Of a DNA stretch of 64,000 nt, positions 18,453 to 27,919 are shown piece after piece. The position numbers and the translations under genes are program-made. Source of the stretch: Clostridium cibarium (GTDB lineage: Bacteria; Bacillota; Clostridia; Clostridiales; Clostridiaceae); NCBI RefSeq assembly GCF_014836335.1, contig NZ_JACSRA010000008.1:1-64000 (forward strand), read 5' to 3'. The first letter of the stretch is position 1. Every line of letters begins with the position of its first letter. The notes beneath the pieces were generated by a model. That model saw only the letters and a list, made by a program, of their open reading frames with translations. It was not told the origin of the DNA and ran no database searches.

Positions 18453-19160
18453 TTAACTAAATTTTTGGATCCTCTTTTCAACTAATTTAATTACTTGTGC
18501 AAGTGGTAAACTTAATATTAAATAAAACACTGCTAAAAGTGTATATGACTCAATTGTTAGGAAAGATTGTGATGCATAACTTTGTGTCCGTAATAACAAT
18601 TCACTAACTGAAACATATGCCAAAAGTGAAGTATCCTTTAACATCATTACAAGGTAATTCCCAAAAACAGGTACAACATTGCGTAATGCTTGAGGTATTA
18701 TAATTCTTGATAAAACTTGTTTATTTGTTAATCCAAGTGCTAGTGCTGCTTCTGTTTGTCCACTATCTATTGACACTATTGAAGAACGTATAACTTCTGA
18801 AATGTAACATCCATAATTTATTCCAAGGCCCAGCGTACCTGCAACTAAGGAACTAATCTTAAGTTGATACCCTGGACTCCAAATTTGAATAATTATTGAT
18901 ATTAAAAGAGGAACTACATAATACATATATACTAGTTGAACTAATAATGGAGTTCCCCTGATAAATTCCAAAAAAACTACTAAAACTCCTCTTAATATTT
19001 TAACTTTGCTGATACGACCAATTGCTATTAAAAGTCCTAATACAATTGCTAATAAAAATCCAAATACTGTTGCCTCTAATACAATCCATAACCCTTGAAT
19101 TAATGAAGGTAACAAATATTGAATTGCTGTTTTAAAATCTAAATTAGATAAAATCTCCAT
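18453..19160 (-). CDS. Polar amino acid ABC transporter permease
   Basis: 235 residues, HisM/GlnP family, with about five membrane segments and the coupling EAA loop seen as EAALALGLTNKQVLSRIIIPQALR. It forms the channel of the importer with the lipoprotein and ATPase encoded just upstream. Because only one permease gene is present it probably works as a homodimer. Confidence 0.9.
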   Translation of the reverse strand: MEILSNLDFKTAIQYLLPSLIQGLWIVLEATVFGFLLAIVLGLLIAIGRISKVKILRGVLVVFLEFIRGTPLLVQLVYMYYVVPLLISIIIQIWSPGYQLKISSLVAGTLGLGINYGCYISEVIRSSIVSIDSGQTEAALALGLTNKQVLSRIIIPQALRNVVPVFGNYLVMMLKDTSLLAYVSVSELLLRTQSYASQSFLTIESYTLLAVFYLILSLPLAQVIKLVEKRIQKFS

Positions 19161-19183
19161 ATTGTCTGTCTCCTTTTTAATGT

Positions 19184-20050
19184 TTATTTGTCCGAAGTAT
19201 GTCCCTCTTCAGCTGAAACAAAATAATCCTCATTCATCCCATATTTTTTTAGTATATTTAGAATTGTTCCATCATTTTTCATCTCATCAATTTTTCCATT
19301 TACTGCATCTGCCAATTCTCTATCATCTTTTCTAACAGCTGCTGCTACCATGCCTGAGGCTTCAACCTTATATGGTGATAGCATTTTAAGGTTAAGACTA
19401 CTGTCTTGAGATAATGTATAACCTGCTACCATACCATCTGTTATACATGCATCTATCTTTCCCGTATTGGCAGCTAGCATTAATTCTGATTGACTTCCAA
19501 ATACCTTAACTTCTTTTATTGCCCCATCATTTTCCCATTTTTGAGCTATTTCTAAAAATGCAGTCCCCTTTTGTCCTCCTAATGATGCATTTTTCAAATC
19601 CTCTTTTTTTGTAATATTTGAACTTTTAGGTATAACAATTGCTTCCCCTTCCTTGTACCATATATTTGTGAATAGTGCTTTTTTCTTGCGCTCGTCTTTA
19701 ATGTACATTCCATCAGTTACCATATCAACACTGTTGTTATTTAACTCTACTAATAAGTTTTCAAAAGGAACTTGCTTCATTTCAACCTTTTCTATACCAA
19801 GTCTCTTTGCTACTTCTTTTATAATTTCTGCATCAATTCCAGTAAATTCATTTGTCTTAGAATCAACAAAAGCAAATGGAGCATCATTTGATGAAGCAAC
19901 TGTTAACACACCCTTTTCCTTTATTGTCTCTAATGTACCTTTTCCTTTGCTTCCCGTCGTTGACGTGGAAGAACCACATCCAGCCATTAATCCAACACAA
20001 TTTACAACAATAACAATAAATAATAATAGTCTTCTATATATTTTTTTCAT
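19184..20050 (-). CDS. Amino acid ABC transporter substrate-binding lipoprotein
   Basis: 288 residues. The N-terminal signal with lipobox LMAGC (Cys25) gives a membrane-anchored lipoprotein. The body is the SBP family 3 fold: VLTVASSNDAPFAFVD, FTGIDAEIIKEVAKRLG and the LGGQKGTA segment. The ligand should be a polar amino acid or related compound; GABA, glutamate or an ectoine-like solute are possible given the gabT context. It lies 23 bases upstream of the permease gene and is co-transcribed. Confidence 0.9.
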   Translation of the reverse strand: MKKIYRRLLLFIVIVVNCVGLMAGCGSSTSTTGSKGKGTLETIKEKGVLTVASSNDAPFAFVDSKTNEFTGIDAEIIKEVAKRLGIEKVEMKQVPFENLLVELNNNSVDMVTDGMYIKDERKKKALFTNIWYKEGEAIVIPKSSNITKKEDLKNASLGGQKGTAFLEIAQKWENDGAIKEVKVFGSQSELMLAANTGKIDACITDGMVAGYTLSQDSSLNLKMLSPYKVEASGMVAAAVRKDDRELADAVNGKIDEMKNDGTILNILKKYGMNEDYFVSAEEGHTSDK

Positions 20051-20107
20051 AATTTAATTTTCTCCTTTTCACAATTATTTTTACATAACTTCACTTTAGT
20101 ACAGCAA

Positions 20108-20833
20108 TTAATTTAGTACCCTTGATAAAAACTCCTTTGTTCTTCCATTTTGGGGATTGGTAAAAATATCTTCTGGCCTTCCCTCTTCAACTATGTATCC
20201 TTTATCCATAAATATAACTCGATCTGATACATCTCTAGCAAAACCCATCTCATGAGTAACAACTACCATAGTCATTCCATCCTTTGCTAGTTGCTTCATA
20301 ACGTCTAGTACATCTCCAACAAGTTCTGGATCCAAAGCAGAAGTTGGCTCATCAAATAAAAGCATTCTAGGTTCCATCGCTAATGCTCTTGCTATAGCAA
20401 CTCTCTGTTGCTGCCCACCAGATAAAGTTCTTGGATAAACAGCTGCCTTATCTTTTAGCCCTACTTTATCAAGTAGTTCAAGCGCTATCTCCTTTGCTTC
20501 TTTTTTATTCTTCTTTTTTGTAAGTACCGGTGCAAGCATGACATTTTCTAACACTGTATATAAAGGAAATAGATTATACTTTTGAAATACCATCCCTACT
20601 TCTTCTCTAAGCCATCTACTATCCACCGTCTTATCAAGAATATTGGTGCCACTATAATACATCTTTCCACCTGTGGGGATTTCAAATAAATTTAGACACC
20701 TCAAAAAAGTACTTTTGCCTGAACCTGAAGGTCCAATAATACATACAACTTCCCCTTCTTGAACATCTAAACTTATATTCTTTAAAACTTCTAAATCCCC
20801 AAATTTTTTAGATAACTCATATACCTTATACAT
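20108..20833 (-). CDS. Polar amino acid ABC transporter ATP-binding protein
   Basis: About 241 residues, GlnQ/HisP family. Walker A is [10 protein letters not shown], signature [16 protein letters not shown], Walker [16 protein letters not shown]-loop [10 protein letters not shown]. The start is [10 protein letters not shown] at 20833, eight bases after GGGGGG; the reading frame is open further upstream but includes a terminator-like hairpin at 20863-20895, so longer starts are rejected. It is the first gene of the ATPase-lipoprotein-permease operon. Confidence 0.92.
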   Translation of the reverse strand: MYKVYELSKKFGDLEVLKNISLDVQEGEVVCIIGPSGSGKSTFLRCLNLFEIPTGGKMYYSGTNILDKTVDSRWLREEVGMVFQKYNLFPLYTVLENVMLAPVLTKKKNKKEAKEIALELLDKVGLKDKAAVYPRTLSGGQQQRVAIARALAMEPRMLLFDEPTSALDPELVGDVLDVMKQLAKDGMTMVVVTHEMGFARDVSDRVIFMDKGYIVEEGRPEDIFTNPQNGRTKEFLSRVLN

Positions 20834-20862
20834 CCTATTAGCCCCCCATTTTTTTAATACAA

Positions 20863-20895
20863 AAAGACGCACTGTTTTTATTTCAGTGCGCCTTT
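20863..20895 (-). terminator. Terminator-like hairpin in the leader of the amino acid ABC operon
   Basis: Twelve-pair stem (AAAGGCGCACTG with CAGTGCGTCTTT, one G.U pair) followed on the minus strand by TTGTATT. It ends only 30 bases before the ATPase start, too close for a promoter in between. It therefore either ends the alcohol dehydrogenase transcript with read-through or acts as an attenuator of the transporter operon. Confidence 0.6.
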
Positions 20896-21016
20896 GCATC
20901 CAATTTTAAATTATTCTATTGATTTATATTATCATAATATTCTCATAAATCCTATACCCATTAAGAACATTTTTTTTGTGCATCATGCATATTTTATAAT
21001 CTTAAAACTCAGATAA

Positions 21017-22147
21017 CTATAATGCTCTATAATAAATTTCCTTAACTTCTTCAAAATTAAATTTTCTTGGATGATTTATAATACTTGGCCTTGAGACTTT
21101 CATACAATTTTCTGCCATCCATTCAACATCCTTTTCTTTAACTCCAAGTTCACCTAAAGTTACCTTCAAATCAATCTTTTTAAGAAATTCAATTATAGCT
21201 TCTGAACAATCTTCAGCGCCACTACCTCCAAGTATTTTTGATATATCCTTATATTTCTCACTAGAAAACCTCCATGAATCTTCTACTATTATAGGAGTTA
21301 GTGCTGCGAGTCCTTTTCCATGAACAATATCATATAATCCACTTGCAGGGTGCTCCATACCATGAGGTGCTGTTACTCCTGCTACTCCTATCACCATTCC
21401 TCCAAGGGTACTAGCAAGACTTACTTTTTCCCATGATTCTAAATTCTCTGGATTATTATATATTTTAGGTAAATGTTCAGCCAATAACTTTATTCCATAA
21501 AGTGCTTGCATATCGCTTAATGGCTGTCCTATTTTAGAAACATACGCCTCCATATTATGTGCTAGAGCATCAAAACCAACAGATGCAAGTATATTTCTAG
21601 GCATCGTAGTCATAAGCTCTGGATCTATGATAGATGTCTTGGCAATAATCACATTAGTTCTTAAAGATTTCTTATCCTTAGTCTCAGGATTAGTGAGTAC
21701 TGAAAAGCAATTTCCTTCACTACCTGTTCCGCAAGTTGTTGGAACTAAAACTATTGGAAGCGCTTCATTTCCTTGCTTTATTCCAAATATATATTCAGAT
21801 ATATCTCCATCATTTTTTGCAGAGAAAGCTATGCTCTTAGCAGCATCCATAATACTTCCTCCTCCAAGTCCTAAAACTACATCACATCCTGTTTCTTTAA
21901 TAATGTGAACACCTTCATATACTGTTGTAGTAAGAGGATTTTGTTCTACCTTATCAAAAACTTCATATTTTACTTTTTCTTCTTCTAATAAGTTTACAGT
22001 TCTATCAAGTAAGCCTGTTTTCTTTGTACTATTTTTACCAGTTACTATAAGAACCTTTTTTCCATATCTAGCGACTTCTTTTCCTACTTTGCTTATTTCT
22101 CCTCTTCCAAACAAAAGATTCACAGGTAAACAATAACTAAAATTCAT
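21017..22147 (-). CDS. Iron-dependent alcohol dehydrogenase (candidate 4-hydroxybutyrate dehydrogenase)
   Basis: About 376 residues of the iron-containing ADH family. The NAD(P)-binding GLGGGSIMDAAKS motif is present, and the metal ligands can be placed: Asp and His in FDALAHNMEAY, His in APHGMEHPASG and His in IVHGKGLAAL. Members include butanol, 1,3-propanediol and 4-hydroxybutyrate dehydrogenases. With gabT and an amino acid transporter nearby, reduction of succinate semialdehyde to 4-hydroxybutyrate is an attractive guess, but a general butanol-type role fits as well. The start is the ATG at 22147 after GGAGG; a TTG inside the ribosome site is rejected. Confidence 0.85.
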   Translation of the reverse strand: MNFSYCLPVNLLFGRGEISKVGKEVARYGKKVLIVTGKNSTKKTGLLDRTVNLLEEEKVKYEVFDKVEQNPLTTTVYEGVHIIKETGCDVVLGLGGGSIMDAAKSIAFSAKNDGDISEYIFGIKQGNEALPIVLVPTTCGTGSEGNCFSVLTNPETKDKKSLRTNVIIAKTSIIDPELMTTMPRNILASVGFDALAHNMEAYVSKIGQPLSDMQALYGIKLLAEHLPKIYNNPENLESWEKVSLASTLGGMVIGVAGVTAPHGMEHPASGLYDIVHGKGLAALTPIIVEDSWRFSSEKYKDISKILGGSGAEDCSEAIIEFLKKIDLKVTLGELGVKEKDVEWMAENCMKVSRPSIINHPRKFNFEEVKEIYYRAL

Positions 22148-22174
22148 AAATAATTCCTCCAAAATATTCTTATT

Positions 22175-22531
22175 TTATTCATTAATCAGTGCTTCTCTTC
22201 CAGTTGCACCCGTTCTAACTTTAATTACTTGCTGCACATCATAAACAAAAATTTTCCCATCTCCAATTTCACCAGTTCTTAAAACCTTTATTGCTGTCTC
22301 TACTACTTTCTCTACAGGTACTTCATAAACTACTATTTCAATTTTAATTTTAGGTAGCAACTTCACTTCCATGGGAACTCCTCTATAATATTTTATGTCA
22401 CCTTGTTGAGTTCCACAACCTACTACTTGAGTTACTGTCATTCCCATAACTCCTATTTCAGCAAGTGCAGTTTTTAATTCTTCAAAATTAGTTTTCCTTG
22501 TTATAATATCCACCTTCGTAATTTTATCCAT
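22175..22531 (-). CDS. glnK: PII nitrogen regulatory protein
   Basis: 118 residues. The T-loop carries the conserved Tyr in KYYRGVPMEV and the C-terminal signature GDGKIFVYDV is present, followed by RTGATGREAL. PII proteins sense ATP/ADP and 2-oxoglutarate and gate ammonium channels. The gene directly follows amt (43-base gap), the classic amt-glnK arrangement. GGGGG precedes the ATG. Confidence 0.93.
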   Translation of the reverse strand: MDKITKVDIITRKTNFEELKTALAEIGVMGMTVTQVVGCGTQQGDIKYYRGVPMEVKLLPKIKIEIVVYEVPVEKVVETAIKVLRTGEIGDGKIFVYDVQQVIKVRTGATGREALINE

Positions 22532-22574
22532 ACCATTTCCCCCTTAAACACTCTATTTTTCATGTTCAATTTAT

Positions 22575-23837
22575 CTACATATTTAAATCTATACTTTGAA
22601 AATCTGCATAACTACTTTCTAATCCATGTTCTTCTATATCAAGACCTCTTATTTCTTCTTTCCTTGTAACTCTTAATCCTACAATTGCTTTAATTACTCT
22701 AAATAATATAGTTGCCGCCACAACTGACCAAATTCCTACAGCTATTACACCAATTAACTGTATTATAAGCAGATTAAATCCTCCACCATAAAATACTCCA
22801 AGTGAATTGCCATAAGCTGCAAATAGCCCTGTTAATACTGTCCCTAAACCACCATTTATGCAATAAACTCCAATTACACCTACTGGATCATCAATTTTTA
22901 ATACCTTATCAATAAATTCTATACCATACACCATAACAATCCCAGCTATAATGCCTATAATAACTGCTCCTTTAGGCGTAACAACATCACACCCTGCTGT
23001 AATAGCTACTAATCCAGCAAGTACCCCATTTAAAGTTAAACTTACCTCTGGTTTACCATACTTAATCCATGTACTAATCATTGTAGTCATTGTTGAAGCT
23101 GCTGCTGATAAATTAGTAGTTATAAATATCCTTGAAGTAATTTCAAGCAATCCTTCCCCAGTTATACTCATACTTGATGCAGCGTTAAATCCAAACCATC
23201 CCATCCAAAGAATAAATACTCCAAGTGCTCCAAGGGTTAAGCTATGTCCTGGAATAGCAGTAGACTTACCATGTTTTGAGTATTTGCCAATTCTCGGTCC
23301 AAGCATTGCTGCTCCAATTAATGCACACCATCCACCAATTGAGTAGACTACTGTAGCTCCAGCGAAATCATGAAAGCCTAATTTAAAAAGCCAACCATTA
23401 CCCCAAATCCAATGTCCTGCAACTGGATATATAATAGCTCCTATTGCAACACTACATATACAATAAGAAATAAACTTTGCTCTTTCTGCCATAGCTCCTG
23501 AAACTATTGTCGAAGCTGTTGTACAGAAAATTGTTTCAAAAAATAAAAAAGTGTAACTGGATATTCCTTTTGGATATGCGCTTCCATCCACTGCTCCAAA
23601 AAGTTTTGGCATTCCTATAACCCCGCCTATATCGGAGCCAAACATGATTCCAAACCCTATAATCCAAAATATCAATGAACCTAATGTAAAATTCATCAAG
23701 TTTTTCATTATAACATTTCCTGCATTCTTCGATCTTGTAAAACCAGTTTCAACCATAGCAAAACCAGCTTGCATCCAGAACACTAAAATGCCACCAAATA
23801 TCACCCATAAATTATCAATAGATATATTAATATTCAT
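22575..23837 (-). CDS. amt: Ammonium transporter
   Basis: About 420 residues with eleven expected membrane segments and Amt signatures: FWMQAGFAMVETGFTRSKN, the DFAGATVVYSIGG segment holding the first pore His-type region, and FGFNAASSM. It moves ammonium into the cell as a trimer and is blocked by the PII protein encoded next. The start is MNINIS at 23837 with GGGGGAG upstream; an upstream in-frame start would run through the leader hairpin and is rejected. Confidence 0.93.
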   Translation of the reverse strand: MNINISIDNLWVIFGGILVFWMQAGFAMVETGFTRSKNAGNVIMKNLMNFTLGSLIFWIIGFGIMFGSDIGGVIGMPKLFGAVDGSAYPKGISSYTFLFFETIFCTTASTIVSGAMAERAKFISYCICSVAIGAIIYPVAGHWIWGNGWLFKLGFHDFAGATVVYSIGGWCALIGAAMLGPRIGKYSKHGKSTAIPGHSLTLGALGVFILWMGWFGFNAASSMSITGEGLLEITSRIFITTNLSAAASTMTTMISTWIKYGKPEVSLTLNGVLAGLVAITAGCDVVTPKGAVIIGIIAGIVMVYGIEFIDKVLKIDDPVGVIGVYCINGGLGTVLTGLFAAYGNSLGVFYGGGFNLLIIQLIGVIAVGIWSVVAATILFRVIKAIVGLRVTRKEEIRGLDIEEHGLESSYADFQSIDLNM

Positions 23838-23876
23838 ATAACTCCCCCTTATATGTAAAACTTTATAATAAAAAAA

Positions 23877-23910
23877 TGCCTTTATCCAATGATAAAGACA
23901 TCTTTGTCTT
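23877..23910 (-). promoter_or_regulatory. Candidate attenuator in the amt-glnK leader
   Basis: A terminator hairpin (TGTCTTTATC / GATAAAGGCA on the minus strand, one G.U pair, 23877-23900) is followed by seven T residues. Its 5' arm overlaps a second possible stem, AAGAC-(AAAGAT)-GTCTT at 23895-23910, so the two folds exclude each other. The six-base loop has A at position 1 and G at position 4, as in RNA targets of ANTAR antiterminators that control nitrogen genes in Firmicutes. No clear upstream partner hairpin was found. A simple terminator of the preceding kinase gene is the alternative. Confidence 0.45.
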
Positions 23911-23998
23911 AATAAGAGTAGCATATTTAAACTGTATATTCTATAACTACACTAAACAATATTTTAGTGCACATTGTACAACTATTAATTCTTATCTT

Positions 23999-25474
23999 TT
24001 AATTATATATATCTGAAAACTCTATATTAATCTTTTCAATATAACTTTCACTTTTATTGTTACACTGCTTACTTCTATCTAAAGCTTTGCCTTCAACTAA
24101 CTTGCAAGGAATGTTTATGATAAATTCTGTTCCATAATGTTCTTTGCTTTTCACCGATATTGTTCCACTATGAAGTTCCACCAAGCATTTTACAAGAGAT
24201 AGTCCTATTCCACTACCTTCATGGTCTCTTGCAAGAGACTTATCAACTTGTATAAATCGTTCAAATATAGAATACGTCTCTTCTTCTGGAATCCCCCTTC
24301 CTGTATCCTTTACCTTTATACAAACATTTTCTGAGTTAGTCTCTATATTAACCATTATTTTTCCCCCACTTGGAGTGAATTTGACTGCATTTGATAATAA
24401 ATTCAAAATAATTCTTTCAATTTTTTCTGGATCACATCCAATAATTTTCTCCTCTACATCCGTATCAAATATTAATGACAATCCCTTATTTTCAATATAG
24501 GCTGCTACAGAAGTAGTTATATCTTCAACAGTAGAAACTATATTTACATTTACTTCATTTAAATCCAGATATCCAGCATCTATTTTAGTTATATCAATCA
24601 AATTATTCGCAAGCCTTAAAAGACGATAACAATTTTGTTTCATTATTCCAGTATATTTATTTATATATAAAGATGCATTTTTACATTTGCACTCTTTTGA
24701 CTTAATTTCATGTAGCTGAACTGCTGAGAAAATAACATTAATTGGTGTTCTTAATTCATGGGAAATATTAGAGAAAAATTCTGTTTTAATCCTATCATAC
24801 TCTTTAATTTCATATAATCTTTTTCTTTCCTCTTGAATACTTTTTTGTAACTCTTCCGCCTGCTTTCTTTCAGTAATATCTATAGCTACCACCATTAATA
24901 ATTTTTGTTTATATTGTAATGTGCCTATGCAAGCCGAATAAAAATCCCAAATTCTATTTCCTTCCTTACTTGTACATATACAAACTTCACCATCATTCTT
25001 TTTCTTCTGAAAGTCATTAAATTTACTCATCATAGTGTTTTCTAGTACTGTTGCAAGTTCAGATGAAATTTTTTTCAATTCAGATATTGTAGGAATGTCC
25101 TCTATTTTATATCCTGTAATATCAGTCCAAGTTTTATTTATCTTAATTATATTCCCATCTTCAGTATATAGCATAATTGGCACTGGTGCCTCTTCAACAG
25201 CATATCTAAATTGTCTTTCTCTTTCCACTAAAGCTTCTTCACTTTTTGTACGTTCATTTATTTCATCTTCTAACATAATATTAAAATCTTTAAGTTCTAC
25301 AGTTATATCCTCTAATTGTTTCGTCTTTTCTCTTAATCTACTTTTTAATTCAGTATTTTCTTTTATTAATTCCTCATTAATCTTTTTTATTTTATTAACG
25401 TAATCTTTATTATCTATCTCTAAATCCTTATTCTTTAATTGACTTTTTTTTAGTTCATTCATCAAGTTATCCAT
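23999..25474 (-). CDS. Cytosolic PAS-domain sensor histidine kinase
   Basis: 491 residues: a long N-terminal coiled coil (1-85), a PAS domain (about 90-205, RQFRYAVEEAPVPIMLY), a HisKA domain with the phospho-acceptor His in FFSNISHELRTPINV, and an HATPase domain with N box LLSNAVKFTPSGG and GRGIPEEE/GSGIGLSL boxes. There is no membrane segment, so it senses an internal signal or gets input from a partner. It is encoded 45 bases after a FIST-domain protein, a likely sensor partner. No response regulator is adjacent; the CheY at 28052 is the nearest. Confidence 0.9.
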   Translation of the reverse strand: MDNLMNELKKSQLKNKDLEIDNKDYVNKIKKINEELIKENTELKSRLREKTKQLEDITVELKDFNIMLEDEINERTKSEEALVERERQFRYAVEEAPVPIMLYTEDGNIIKINKTWTDITGYKIEDIPTISELKKISSELATVLENTMMSKFNDFQKKKNDGEVCICTSKEGNRIWDFYSACIGTLQYKQKLLMVVAIDITERKQAEELQKSIQEERKRLYEIKEYDRIKTEFFSNISHELRTPINVIFSAVQLHEIKSKECKCKNASLYINKYTGIMKQNCYRLLRLANNLIDITKIDAGYLDLNEVNVNIVSTVEDITTSVAAYIENKGLSLIFDTDVEEKIIGCDPEKIERIILNLLSNAVKFTPSGGKIMVNIETNSENVCIKVKDTGRGIPEEETYSIFERFIQVDKSLARDHEGSGIGLSLVKCLVELHSGTISVKSKEHYGTEFIINIPCKLVEGKALDRSKQCNNKSESYIEKINIEFSDIYN

Positions 25475-25519
25475 AATTTATTACTCCAATATTATAGAAT
25501 ATTTTTACTATTTGTATTA

Positions 25520-26869
25520 TTAGTTATCTTTTTTCTTTGATCTAAAAATTAACATTGTAGAAGTTTGATTTGTATGTCCTATAAACTCCTCTCCATATGT
25601 AGAAAAACCGATTGTAGGTATATCCTTAAATATTCCCCCATATTCTTTTTGACGACCATTCTTCTTTATCTTTTCAATCCTATATATACAATCAAAATTT
25701 ACAATTCCTTCGATTTTTCCATTTTCACTAATTTCATTTTCTATAGCTCTCTTAGTATCCTTAATAATATCTGTTGTTTTTAGTAAAGTAACTTCCATAC
25801 CATTAAGTATTTTGCAGCAAAATTCCATCCTAGTATCATTTAACTTTTCAGGACATCTCACATAAATATCATCATCCCCTACTATCAATCCAACTGGATT
25901 TGTCTTAAAGTATTTTTTTACATCATCTATTGAATCTGCCCCCACCGCATCTGCATATGCTACAACAGCAGGCATATTATTAAATTCTATTACTTCCCTA
26001 GTCTCCTCATTAACCTTATTGGCAATAAGTGTATTCTCTAAAACTTTAACACTTTGTGTCTTAATAATATTGAACTCAGCATCATCATTTATTTTTAACA
26101 TTAAAAGAACTGTTGCTCCTGTATATGCCTTCCCATCAGCACATACATGAGTTTCTACATGTTTGCCCTCATCAGCAGCTGTTCCTCCTACAAAAAATAT
26201 GTTAGTCCTATTTCCAATTAAGTCCATAACTTCTTCCTGTTTTTTATTTATTCCATCAATTAAAACCAATCCAACATATTTTGCTATATCCATTGTATAT
26301 AGACTTTCTTTGAAATAATTTTCAAACGACCTAAAAGCTGGCTCCAAGTTTAAACCTTTATCCATTTCCTTAATCACTTCCAACTTCATATCAGAAATGA
26401 CATTTGAATTAATAGCCATAGCTACAACCGCATTATTTAGCAATTGTCCACTTACCATCTCCCCTGCAGTAGAACATCCAACTATTGTACTATCTTTAAA
26501 AGTTTCCTTCATTAAATAACTTAACTTTCCTTGATTAAAATTTGAAGAAGAAAAAAATATAATGAGATCCGCACTGAAATTTTTAAATTTATTTTTAATA
26601 TCTAGCACAACATCCTCTTCTGAATTTTCCTCTGAAAATATTGATTTTATATTTAGCTTCTCATCTTCTACTTTCCTACCAATTAACTCTTTTTCTATTA
26701 TCCGAAGTTTTTCTATTATCTTCGGATCATCATATGAATATCTATTAAACTTATTAGGATTAAGTCCTTTTAAAATCAATTTTGCTTTAGTCATCTCTCT
26801 AATTGCAGGATTTCCTTTAGATCGTTCTTCAATTATTTCATCAATAATTTCCTTTACCTTCCCAGACAA
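25520..26869 (-). CDS. FIST-domain signal-sensing protein
   Basis: 449 residues with a FIST_N part (about 75-270, LIIFFSSSNFNQGKL, STIVGCSTAGEM) and a FIST_C part (about 275-445, ending GFSTYGEEFIGHTNQTST). FIST proteins are predicted small-molecule sensors, perhaps for amino acids, tied to two-component and chemotaxis systems. An N-terminal helical extension of about 70 residues precedes them. The frame has no ATG near its start; a TTG with GAGGAG very close is the best visible start, so the true N-terminus is unsure. It is followed directly by a PAS kinase gene. Confidence 0.85.
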   Translation of the reverse strand: MSGKVKEIIDEIIEERSKGNPAIREMTKAKLILKGLNPNKFNRYSYDDPKIIEKLRIIEKELIGRKVEDEKLNIKSIFSEENSEEDVVLDIKNKFKNFSADLIIFFSSSNFNQGKLSYLMKETFKDSTIVGCSTAGEMVSGQLLNNAVVAMAINSNVISDMKLEVIKEMDKGLNLEPAFRSFENYFKESLYTMDIAKYVGLVLIDGINKKQEEVMDLIGNRTNIFFVGGTAADEGKHVETHVCADGKAYTGATVLLMLKINDDAEFNIIKTQSVKVLENTLIANKVNEETREVIEFNNMPAVVAYADAVGADSIDDVKKYFKTNPVGLIVGDDDIYVRCPEKLNDTRMEFCCKILNGMEVTLLKTTDIIKDTKRAIENEISENGKIEGIVNFDCIYRIEKIKKNGRQKEYGGIFKDIPTIGFSTYGEEFIGHTNQTSTMLIFRSKKKDN

Positions 26870-27086
26870 AACTCCTCACATCCTTCATATTATTCATAAT
26901 TGATTTCAATCTACAAATTACCAAAACATAGCAGTATTATAACATATTTTTCTATAACTTACTTATTCTTTATCATTTGGGGTTATTTAATTTAATAATT
27001 ACTGCAAGTTTTTTATAAATTTCATAGTTTAGTTTCTTATATCTATCATCTTAGAATTACTATGATTATTTAGCTCCTTTATAAGA

Positions 27087-27125
27087 AAAAGACTTAAAAT
27101 GATATATAATCACTTTAAGTCTTTT
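27087..27125 (-). terminator. Terminator of the MerR/TipAS regulator gene
   Basis: Arms AAAAGACTTAAA and TTTAAGTCTTTT with additional inner pairs; followed on the minus strand by TCTTATAAAG after the T-rich arm. It lies directly after the regulator stop. Confidence 0.75.
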
Positions 27126-27130
27126 AATAA

Positions 27131-27895
27131 TTACTTTTTCATACCTGTATAAATTAGAATTGCATCTCTTAGGAAATCTGCTGTTCCAGATTCGTATTTA
27201 TCATAATACTCTTTAAATCTTTCATCCTCTACATACATTTGCGCAAGACCCGCATGAGCTTCTTTACTGTATTCAGTCCAATAAAATTCAATCCAATTTC
27301 TATGAAGTTCAGCCGCTTCTTGAGCCTTTGTACTACTTGGATCACCAGTTTTTAAAGCTTCTGATAGAACTTCTCTAAGTTTCTCTTCAATGTTTTTAGC
27401 TTCAGCATATTCCTTTTCTGTCATATTCATTATTTTAAAATTTGATTTATCAATTACTCCTTCTCCATATTTTTTCCTTATTTCCTTACCATATTTCGTT
27501 TCATTCTCTTTAATAAACTTCTTCTTAAGCCCTTCAAATTTTTCTTCATTATTCATTCTTAATTTTCCTTCTTTCAAAGCAATAGTTTTGTTAACATTTT
27601 CAATTAAAACATTTATTTGATTTCTTTTTTCTATAAGTTTTTTCCGATGTTCCCTAAGCGCATTTTCTTCGTTAAAGGAAGGATTATGTAATATATTTTT
27701 TATACTTTCTAAGCTCACACTTAGTTCTCGATAGAAAAGTATTTGTTGCAATCTATCAACTTCATTTTCTCCGTAAATTCTATATCCTGATGAATTAATT
27801 CTTGCCGGCTTAAGAATTCCTATCTCATCATAATATCTAAGTGTCCTGGTACTAACACTTGCTAACTTTCCTAGCTTTTGTACTGTATATTCCAC
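27131..27895 (-). CDS. MerR-family regulator with TipAS antibiotic-recognition domain
   Basis: About 254 residues. The N-terminal MerR helix-turn-helix is clear (VQKLGKLASVSTRTLRYYDE, then ILKPARINSSGYRIYGENE), followed by a coiled-coil dimerisation helix and a C-terminal TipAS domain (about 135-254, ending GTADFLRDAILIYTG). TipAS domains bind thiopeptide or other drugs and trigger transcription. The GTG at 27895 after AAGGTGA is the start, because the promoter at 27920-27950 lies inside any longer frame. It is a single-gene unit that probably controls itself. Confidence 0.88.
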   Translation of the reverse strand: MEYTVQKLGKLASVSTRTLRYYDEIGILKPARINSSGYRIYGENEVDRLQQILFYRELSVSLESIKNILHNPSFNEENALREHRKKLIEKRNQINVLIENVNKTIALKEGKLRMNNEEKFEGLKKKFIKENETKYGKEIRKKYGEGVIDKSNFKIMNMTEKEYAEAKNIEEKLREVLSEALKTGDPSSTKAQEAAELHRNWIEFYWTEYSKEAHAGLAQMYVEDERFKEYYDKYESGTADFLRDAILIYTGMKK

Positions 27896-27919
27896 AAATT
27901 TCACCTTCCTTACAAGAAA

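Noticed and set aside
20833..20899. Longer N-terminus of the amino acid ABC ATPase
   Set aside because: The extra codons cover a terminator hairpin, and the family start [11 protein letters not shown] has a perfect ribosome site.
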